From: Planctomycetota bacterium
GTDB taxonomy: Bacteria > Planctomycetota > Phycisphaerae > UBA1845
Length of the DNA: 11,963 nt
NCBI GenBank assembly: GCA_024278775.1
Contig: JAJRSP010000108.1
Location: 1-11,963, forward strand
Reading direction: 5' to 3'
Part shown: one piece after another, positions 6,394 through 11,963 of the stretch
How the letters are laid out: the number at the start of each line of letters is the position of its first letter
Numbering within the stretch: the first letter of the stretch is position 1
Translations under genes and position numbers: made by a program
The notes under the pieces: model-generated
The model's input: the letters and a program-made list of their open reading frames with translations, nothing else
Told to the model about the DNA's origin: nothing
Databases searched by the model: none

Positions 6394-7302
6394 CACCGGC
6401 GGTGCCGCACCGTCCAACAGCGCGCGCGGTGCTTTTTCGATCTCCGTAATCAGCGAGCCTCGGCGCCACACGCGGACGTCTCCGGTGCTTTCGGAAAGTG
6501 TGATCGCAATACTCTTGGTGTTGGCCGTAATGGCTGCCGCGGAGGCATGACGCGCCCCGAGCCCCTGGGGCATGGCCGCCCCCGCGAGCACCGGCTTGAG
6601 TATCGCACAAGCGGAAACGATGACGCCGGTCCCCTTGAGGATGAACGCGCCGTCCATTTTGGCCACTTCCTTCACCGTGTCGCCGATCGTTTCATCGAGA
6701 ATGTTGCGCTGCTTTTCCGTGTACCCTTTGAATGGATTGATCCGCCCCTCCGTTGAAAACTTCAAGACCTCGCGATGGTCCCCCACGACAAAAATCGCTC
6801 CGACCGGCTTCCCCTCACGACCTTCGTGGGCCAGTTCCATGGCAATCCGAAGCAATCGCTCAAACACGGGTCGCCGGATGTGCTCCGTCAGTCTTGGTTG
6901 ACCGACCGACTGAAACAGCTCGTACTCCTCTCCCACGCGCATGGTCACGACCGTATCCAGGTCACGACCGGCCGCCCCGGAAAGAAACACAAACGCCTCT
7001 CCCGGTTTCAGCAACCCTTGAGAAAACGCGATGAGCGTGGCCATCTTGATCTGCCCCATCCGCGTCAGGTCAAAAGAAGGGACGGTCAGCGAAAACACGC
7101 CGGCTTCCTCCGCCAGTTGCTGATCGTGCTCATCCCGGCATATCGCAATCAGCTTCGTCGGGGCATTGATGTCTTTGTGGAGGTTCTTGAGATCCTCCAC
7201 GGCCGCCGCATGGACAAACACCGCGTGGGCGGATACATCCTGTGCCACGGCGATACCGGCCGTGACAATGGCATTGGAAAAATCTTTCTCGCCCTTGGTC
7301 AT
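6388..7302 (-). CDS. Diadenylate cyclase, DacZ-like
   Basis: A 304-residue enzyme expected to make cyclic di-AMP from two ATP. The C-terminal half is a DAC domain: 'DGAFILKGTG' (Asp217-Gly218-Ala219), 'GLGARHASAAAIT' (Arg251-His252) and 'ITLSESTGDVRVW'. The DGA and RH motifs form the ATP site. In most bacterial DisA/CdaA enzymes the second motif is RHR; the GARHxxAAAIT form here recalls archaeal DacZ. The N-terminal half (residues ~1-115) has a pyruvate-kinase C-domain-like pattern ('HAVFVHAAAVEDL', 'LIAICRDEHD', 'GVFSLTVP', 'LLKPGEAFVFLSG'), also seen in DacZ, and 'GAIFVVGDHREVL...INPFKGY' precedes the cyclase core. There are no membrane helices, so it should be cytosolic. GGAG lies 6 nt before ATG 7302. 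The 3' end overlaps the converging PHP gene by 6 bp. Its promoter appears to be shared back-to-back with the next operon. Confidence 0.9.
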   Translation of the reverse strand: MTKGEKDFSNAIVTAGIAVAQDVSAHAVFVHAAAVEDLKNLHKDINAPTKLIAICRDEHDQQLAEEAGVFSLTVPSFDLTRMGQIKMATLIAFSQGLLKPGEAFVFLSGAAGRDLDTVVTMRVGEEYELFQSVGQPRLTEHIRRPVFERLLRIAMELAHEGREGKPVGAIFVVGDHREVLKFSTEGRINPFKGYTEKQRNILDETIGDTVKEVAKMDGAFILKGTGVIVSACAILKPVLAGAAMPQGLGARHASAAAITANTKSIAITLSESTGDVRVWRRGSLITEIEKAPRALLDGAAPPVL

Positions 7303-7325
7303 TCACCACTCCGAGTCAGCCTCAT

Positions 7326-7354
7326 TTGAGCCGCGCCGATGGCGACACTATACT
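7326..7354 (+). promoter_or_regulatory. Predicted promoter for the AMMECR1-toroid/GT-C operon
   Basis: TTGAGC (7326-7331) and TATACT (7349-7354) are separated by exactly 17 bp. Transcription would start near 7361, at or just before GTG 7362. This excludes the TTG at 7326 as the real start codon and implies a leaderless or nearly leaderless mRNA. The -10 overlaps that of the cyclase promoter on the other strand. Confidence 0.5.
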
Positions 7355-7375
7355 GATCGGCGTGAGACACCACAA
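7347..7375 (-). promoter_or_regulatory. Predicted promoter for the diadenylate cyclase gene
   Basis: On the minus strand there is TTGTGG (7375 to 7370), a 17-bp spacer, and TATAGT (7352 to 7347), five of six bases matching the -10 consensus. The start would be near 7340, leaving a leader of ~38 nt that includes the GGAG site. The -10 overlaps the -10 of the oppositely directed promoter. Confidence 0.5.
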
Positions 7376-9167
7376 ACTAGTGCCGACTTTCGCCCATCAC
7401 CCCGTAGCCTTGCTGCTCGCGCTCGCCCCAGGGGTCGGCGCAGCCACGACGCCGGTTCAACCGGGTCACGTCGTGTCATTGGACGCGGCGCAGCGGGCGT
7501 ATCTTGCACGAACAGCCCGCCGCACAATCACTGACGCGGTGCGCGGTCTCCCCACGTACCAGCCCTCCTTCGTGCCACACGCACTCGCAGAAGCGCGGGC
7601 CGAGGTAATCGTCCGACTCAGACACGCAGGTTATCTTCTGGCGTCGGCATCTGCCGGACTGGACGAGATCACGCAGGCCACGCGCGACGCCGCATTGACC
7701 ACCGCTCAAATCTGGATCAAGCGTTACGACCACCCCGCAGACTTGCTCGACGCGCTGCTCATCGAAGTGGAAGTCGTCGGGCCGCCGGAACCAGTCCCCG
7801 CCCAGGTCGATTGGACCAAGCCGCGTGCGCTCGATCCGTTCATCGAGCCGGGAGTGCATGGGATCGTCCTGCAAGGTCCGACGGTTCACAAGCGGTTCAC
7901 GCCGACCGAGTTGATTACCTCCGATATGGTGCTGGCCGACGCCTTGAAATCCATCGCTCAAAAAACGCACAGCCTCGCCGCCGATATCACCAAGACCCGG
8001 CTGATGCGTTTTCGAACGGCACACTGGTATCAGGCCAAACCCGGCGCGTCAGTGGTATCGTTGCATCGCGGCATGACGCTGGTACCTCCGGAGTCGGTTT
8101 CTGCGGCCGGACTGGACCGCGCCATAGAAACCCTGGGTGACTATATGATCTACCGCCAGCAACCCTCCGGTTTGTTCACCTATCAATACGAACCGGCATG
8201 GAACCGGTACGTCGACGAAGAAAACCTGGTGCGTCAGGTCGGGGCGACGATGGCCATGTCGAAGTATGCTCGAACCTCGCAGCGCGAAGCGGCGTTGTCG
8301 GCCGCTAACGCCGGTATCAAATTTCATCTACGGGGACTTCGCACGGTACCCGGTCGTCCGGACGCGGCCTACATCGCGACGGGCGACAAACGGAACAAAC
8401 TCGGCGTCACGGCGTTATTATGTCTGGCGATAGCCGAGCATCCTCACGCCGAACCATACGCCGACACACGCCGCTCACTTATCGCCGGGATGCTGATATT
8501 ACAACGTCCTTCGGGGATGTTCCTCACCGCGTTTCCACCGGCCAGAGAGATCGGCGCTCAAGATTATTTTCCGGGAGAGGCGCTGCTTGCCATGGCCAGC
8601 CACTACGAACATGAGCCGTCGGCCGAGGTGCTGGATTCTCTGGACTCGGCGATCCGGTTTTACCGTGACTACTTCCGAAACCGCCCCTCCCCCGCGTTTG
8701 TACCGTGGCAGGTACAGGCCTACACCAAAATCGCCCGACACAGCAAGAGGCGGGAGTATGTGGATTATGTGTTCGAGTTGACCGACTGGCTCGCGGACAA
8801 GCAGCTCACGCAGTCCAACTGCGAATGGCCCGATCTCTGGGGCGGCATTGCGAGCTATCAGCCGGGACGGGCCGGCGTGAGCACCGCCTCTTACTTGGAG
8901 GGCTTCGCGGATGCGCTCGCATTAGCGCGTGAGACGGGCGACACGTCGAGAGCGAAGCGATACGAAAAACTGGTGCGCGGCGCGGCGCGGTTCGTGCTTC
9001 AGCTTCAGTTTCGCAAGGAGGAGGCGTACTTCGTCCGAAGCCTGAAAGATACCGTCGGGGCGATTCGCACCTCTCCCTCGCTCAACCTGTTGCGCATCGA
9101 CCATTGTCAACATGCGCTTCTCGCGCTGATAAAAACCCGCCGGGTACTCTTTGGCGATGATCGCTAG
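7362..9167 (+). CDS. Exported AMMECR1-like / alpha-alpha toroid-like protein
   Basis: About 601 residues. The N-terminus (MRHHK, then 'VALLLALAPGVGA') looks like a cleavable signal peptide, cut near residue 27. Residues ~40-225 resemble an AMMECR1 domain: 'EVIVRLRHAGYLLAS', a helix 'TQATRDAALTTAQ', 'IEVEVVGPPEPV', 'EPGVHGIVL', 'RFTPTELITSDM' and 'MRFRTAHWY'. The usual LRGCIG signature is absent. Residues ~250-590 are repeated helical pairs with 'QPSGLFTYQYEP', 'DYFPGEALLAMASHYE', 'WPDLWGG' and 'ASYLEGFADALALA', typical of six-hairpin (alpha/alpha toroid) carbohydrate-active proteins, but I cannot name a catalytic pair or substrate. It overlaps the GT-C gene by 11 bp, so a role in glycan processing or transfer outside the membrane is a reasonable inference. 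GTG 7362 was chosen from promoter placement and signal peptide; TTG 7326 and GTG 7380 are the alternatives. Confidence 0.8.
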   Translation: MRHHKLVPTFAHHPVALLLALAPGVGAATTPVQPGHVVSLDAAQRAYLARTARRTITDAVRGLPTYQPSFVPHALAEARAEVIVRLRHAGYLLASASAGLDEITQATRDAALTTAQIWIKRYDHPADLLDALLIEVEVVGPPEPVPAQVDWTKPRALDPFIEPGVHGIVLQGPTVHKRFTPTELITSDMVLADALKSIAQKTHSLAADITKTRLMRFRTAHWYQAKPGASVVSLHRGMTLVPPESVSAAGLDRAIETLGDYMIYRQQPSGLFTYQYEPAWNRYVDEENLVRQVGATMAMSKYARTSQREAALSAANAGIKFHLRGLRTVPGRPDAAYIATGDKRNKLGVTALLCLAIAEHPHAEPYADTRRSLIAGMLILQRPSGMFLTAFPPAREIGAQDYFPGEALLAMASHYEHEPSAEVLDSLDSAIRFYRDYFRNRPSPAFVPWQVQAYTKIARHSKRREYVDYVFELTDWLADKQLTQSNCEWPDLWGGIASYQPGRAGVSTASYLEGFADALALARETGDTSRAKRYEKLVRGAARFVLQLQFRKEEAYFVRSLKDTVGAIRTSPSLNLLRIDHCQHALLALIKTRRVLFGDDR

Positions 9168-11277
9168 CCCTCACACTACCGCCCTAATCGGGAAAGCCCC
9201 CGATCCCCCTCCCCGAACGTATGCCACGCGCGCACTAGCGATGGTGTTCCTCTCGGTCACGTTGGGTGGCGTGGCATCCTGTTCCCTGTATGCGCTGGCC
9301 ACCCTCGTGTTTGACGGATTCATCGCCGCCGCCATCCTACTCCCCGCGACGCTTGCGGGACTCTGGCTCGTCCCACGACTGCGACTTGGCGATCTACCCG
9401 TGAGATGGCGGCTCCTTCTCGGCGCGGCGCTAGGTATCGGGGTACTCTGTGTGAGTGTGCTGGTGCTGGGCTGCGTGGGGGTTCTGTCTCGATGGCTCTG
9501 GATCGGCATCCTCAGCGCAATGTGTCTGGCCGGTGTCGTCAAGGCGGGCTCGCGGCTCGCGGCGAAGAGGGGTCAAGCGATTCCGTGGGGCCGTCACGAT
9601 GCCCTTCACTGGCTTTGGCTCGCGCTTGCACCGCTGCTGGTACTGGGCATCCTGACCGCCGTTCACGCGCCGGGGTTTCTCTGGACGGAGGAGGGTTGGG
9701 GCTACGACGCCCTCGAATATCACCTGCAACTCCCGAAGGAATATCACGCCGCCGGACGGATCAGCTACACGCCTCATAACGTCTACGGAAACTTTCCGGC
9801 CAACGTCGAAATGCTCTATCTGCTCGGGATGGTCCTGACGGGCGAGGAGATGGAAGCAGGCACGACCGCCCACATGATTCACCTGTCGTTAGCTGTGCTG
9901 ACCGTATGCGCCGCGTACGTCGGCGGGCGGGAGTGGTCACGGCGAGGCGGCATCATCGCCGCAGTGGCGATGGGGTCTGCGGGCTGGCTCGTGTACCTAT
10001 CCGGTCTGGCCTATGTCGAAAATGGGTTGCTGTTCTTCGGCACCGTCGCGATGGCCGCCGCTCTGCGCGCACTCCGACCGACGGACGATAAGCCGACCAA
10101 CGAGAACGAACCATCCCCAAGCCGACGTTGCGGACGCTGGTTTGTCGTGGCCGGTTTGTGCGCCGGCTTCGCGTGCGGCTGCAAGTACACGGCCGTCCCG
10201 ATGATCGCGCTACCCCTCGCACTGACCGGCCTGTTTGCGCGGGACCATCTCATGAAACGCATTCGATACGTGGCCATGGCCGGCATAGCGGCGATCGTCG
10301 CCTTCTCACCGTGGGCCGTCAAAAACCTTGCCATGACGGGGAACCCGGTGTTTCCGCTGGCCAACAGCATCTTTCATGCTACGCCGAAGGGATGGGGGCT
10401 CGAAGAATCTGCGCATTGGGACCGGTGCCACAGCGCCGACTCAGAACGGCAAGCGGGCCACGAACTACCCGGCGAAGATGACCATTATGTATCGCGTTTT
10501 TCCTACCTTATCGGGAATATCTGGAATCGCATCTTGCATGACAGGTACGGTCGGTTTGGCCCACTCCTGTTTGTTCTTGCAGCGGTCGGCTTGTTCACCG
10601 GACGAAAAGAGCGGCGGACGTGCGTTCTCGTGCTGGTGCTTGGCGTCCAGGTTTTCGTCTGGCTCTTTGCTACGCACCTTTACGCCCGTTTCGCGGTCGT
10701 GATGCTGATCCCGCTCGCACTCCTGACCGGTCGGTGCGTTCTGGCCGCCACTTCGTCGACAAAAACGGTCGCGTTAACGGGGCTTATCCTCGCCGGTGTC
10801 GGCGTCAACTTCGCGGCGATGCGTAACCTCTACCATACCGAAGCGATGCCCGGAGCGATCGCACCGGCCTCGTTGATCTACGAGGGGAAACTACCGGGGT
10901 ATGAGTATCTGGCTACAATCAACGACGCCCTGCCCGACGATGCGTACGTCCTGGTGCTCGGAGACGCCAAGGGTTTTTATTACGATCGACGGATCGACTA
11001 CTGCGTCGTGTTCAACAGAAATCCGTTTGTCGAAGCCGTCAAAAAAGACCCACAACCGATGTCCGTGGCGGCGTGGTTACATGATCGGGGCTATTCCCAT
11101 CTGCTCGTGGACTGGAGCGAAATCCACCGTCTTCGATCGTCGGCGTATGGGTTCCCATCGGAGATGACCGACCACCTGTTCAACGCGTTGGAGGCCTCCG
11201 GCTCTATCAGACGGATGCCACTAGATGACACAAAACAAACCGAGACGGCAAAACGACTCTACGAAGTACGCCCGTAG
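9157..11277 (+). CDS. GT-C type membrane glycosyltransferase
   Basis: About 706 residues with a dozen or so hydrophobic helices between residues ~25 and 545, and a soluble C-terminal part (~565-706). After the first helices, an extracytoplasmic loop holds 'EEGWGYDALEYHLQLPKEY' (Asp184, Glu187), followed by 'YTPHNVYGNFPANVEML'. This is the usual layout of PMT/ArnT/RgtA-like enzymes, in which an acidic pair in the first large loop binds metal and the lipid-phosphate sugar donor. Such enzymes move a sugar from a polyprenyl-phosphate carrier to an acceptor on the outer side of the cytoplasmic membrane. Donor and acceptor are unknown. ATG 9157 lies inside the end of the toroid gene (stop 9165-9167), so translation is probably coupled; TTG 9151 is an in-frame alternative. 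It ends 28 bp before the converging gene at 11306. Confidence 0.88.
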   Translation: MIASPHTTALIGKAPDPPPRTYATRALAMVFLSVTLGGVASCSLYALATLVFDGFIAAAILLPATLAGLWLVPRLRLGDLPVRWRLLLGAALGIGVLCVSVLVLGCVGVLSRWLWIGILSAMCLAGVVKAGSRLAAKRGQAIPWGRHDALHWLWLALAPLLVLGILTAVHAPGFLWTEEGWGYDALEYHLQLPKEYHAAGRISYTPHNVYGNFPANVEMLYLLGMVLTGEEMEAGTTAHMIHLSLAVLTVCAAYVGGREWSRRGGIIAAVAMGSAGWLVYLSGLAYVENGLLFFGTVAMAAALRALRPTDDKPTNENEPSPSRRCGRWFVVAGLCAGFACGCKYTAVPMIALPLALTGLFARDHLMKRIRYVAMAGIAAIVAFSPWAVKNLAMTGNPVFPLANSIFHATPKGWGLEESAHWDRCHSADSERQAGHELPGEDDHYVSRFSYLIGNIWNRILHDRYGRFGPLLFVLAAVGLFTGRKERRTCVLVLVLGVQVFVWLFATHLYARFAVVMLIPLALLTGRCVLAATSSTKTVALTGLILAGVGVNFAAMRNLYHTEAMPGAIAPASLIYEGKLPGYEYLATINDALPDDAYVLVLGDAKGFYYDRRIDYCVVFNRNPFVEAVKKDPQPMSVAAWLHDRGYSHLLVDWSEIHRLRSSAYGFPSEMTDHLFNALEASGSIRRMPLDDTKQTETAKRLYEVRP

Positions 11278-11305
11278 CCCACCAGCCCACCGCGGCGGCG
11301 TGTGG

Positions 11306-11963
11306 TCATCTTTCCGCCCCACAAACCGTGGGGGGACCGTAGGGGTAATGGTCACCAAGAAACGAAGTAACCTCTACGTTGATATCTCGAAAGTCCACCG
11401 ACTGGTCCGGAACCGAATCAGCGATATCGGCGAACGCCACATCAACCGCACCCGAATCGTCTAAAAACTTCGAGACCATCGCACGGATGTCACGAAAATC
11501 GGGTTGGATGGGTTCCGTGACCGTAAACGGCGTCACCAGGTCACCCAGTCGCGTTGTCGTGACTTCCAGCGGACTCGAGAACGGCGACGGGTCAACACGC
11601 GTACAGGCCTCTCGAATCACGCGAACCTCGTACCGTGACTCCGGAATCACCGCGTCACCAAACACATGCAGCAACCCGACGGTAGTCCAGTCGTGAAACA
11701 CCTGGGTACACCTAAGCCCGGCCGCTGTAAACGTGGTCCCGGCATCCAGCGACTCCACATGTTCACCGGGCGGGCCAACCCACCAGGAGGTACCAACCAA
11801 ACCGGGAAAAAGATCGCTCGCCGCCAGCGTCACCTTAAACGCCACGCGCCGGCCGGCGTTTCCCGGCGCGAACGAGAGATACCGACTTTTGAGGACCGTC
11901 GAAGCATCCGCCACGACAGGGTCCACATCACACTCACAGGAATCGGGGATTCCGTTACCGTTG
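11306..11963 (-). CDS. C-terminal part of a secreted planctomycete-type protein with TSP3/dockerin-like repeats
   Basis: The frame is open to the right edge, so the N-terminus lies outside; ~219 residues are visible. They begin with 'NGNGIPDSCECDVDP', a thrombospondin-3-like calcium loop. Next comes a beta-rich domain of ~130 residues ('YLSFAPGNAGRRVAFKVTL', 'SWWVGPPGEHVESL', 'CTQVFHDWTTVGLLHVFG', 'SRYEVRVIREAC') of a kind I link with surface-exposed planctomycete proteins. The tail has two copies of a dockerin-like helix unit, 'PDFRDIRAMVSKFLDD' and 'VDFRDINVEVTSFLGD', then 'YPYGPPTVC' and the stop. The GTG at 11926 could pass for a start, but the calcium loop runs straight through it in frame, so it is not one. 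Function is unknown; it is probably extracellular. The paired repeat may anchor or sort the protein, by analogy with dockerins (inference). Confidence 0.8.
   Translation of the reverse strand, partial: NGNGIPDSCECDVDPVVADASTVLKSRYLSFAPGNAGRRVAFKVTLAASDLFPGLVGTSWWVGPPGEHVESLDAGTTFTAAGLRCTQVFHDWTTVGLLHVFGDAVIPESRYEVRVIREACTRVDPSPFSSPLEVTTTRLGDLVTPFTVTEPIQPDFRDIRAMVSKFLDDSGAVDVAFADIADSVPDQSVDFRDINVEVTSFLGDHYPYGPPTVCGAER

Noticed and set aside
9430..9882. 150-codon minus-strand open frame within the GT-C gene
   Set aside because: It is antisense to the GT-C active-site region, with a composition typical of shadow frames.
11317..11333. CCCCAC-AAACC-GTGGGG hairpin as a terminator between convergent genes
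   Set aside because: It lies within the last codons of the minus-strand gene and has no T-run on either side.

Overview
The window looks like a chromosomal stretch of a fairly GC-rich planctomycete, possibly Phycisphaerae-like. The main cue is the protein entering at the right edge: it carries a thrombospondin-3/dockerin-like calcium loop (NGNGIPDSCE) and a C-terminal 'DFRDI' repeat pair of a kind I associate with planctomycete secreted proteins. The lipoprotein, the solo TM2 protein and the scattered cell-envelope genes fit that reading. The taxonomic call is inference; there is no rRNA or marker gene. I see no CRISPR array, tRNA, rRNA, insertion sequence or phage gene.

Layout from left to right. 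(1) Positions 1-2355, minus strand: a lipoprotein gene followed closely by a gene for a membrane protein with two VanZ-like domains, which runs off the left edge. (2) 2356-2653: a divergent intergenic region. (3) 2654-4150, plus strand: a polyprenyl-phosphate sugar-phosphate transferase of the EpsB/WcaJ type, the enzyme that starts exopolysaccharide repeat units. (4) 4175-5319, minus strand: a two-gene operon with a 4-bp ATGA overlap, encoding a zinc-ribbon/TM2 membrane protein and then a protein I cannot place. (5) 5531-6393, plus strand: a PHP-family (histidinol-phosphatase-like) phosphoesterase whose reading frame is broken by what looks like one missing base. (6) 6388-7302, minus strand: a diadenylate cyclase with the domain plan and GARH signature of the archaeal DacZ type. 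(7) 7362-11277, plus strand: two genes overlapping by 11 bp, an exported protein with an AMMECR1-like region followed by an alpha/alpha-toroid-like region, and a large multi-pass GT-C type glycosyltransferase. (8) 11306-11963, minus strand: the C-terminal end of a large secreted protein.

Several genes point to envelope or surface glycan work: the initiating transferase, the GT-C enzyme with its coupled toroid protein, the VanZ protein and the lipoprotein. They do not form a complete polysaccharide locus, since no flippase, polymerase or set of cytosolic glycosyltransferases is present. The strongest candidates for something undescribed are the AMMECR1-like/toroid protein coupled to a GT-C enzyme, the DacZ-like cyclase expressed from a promoter back-to-back with that operon, and two G-tracts placed where slippage would change expression.
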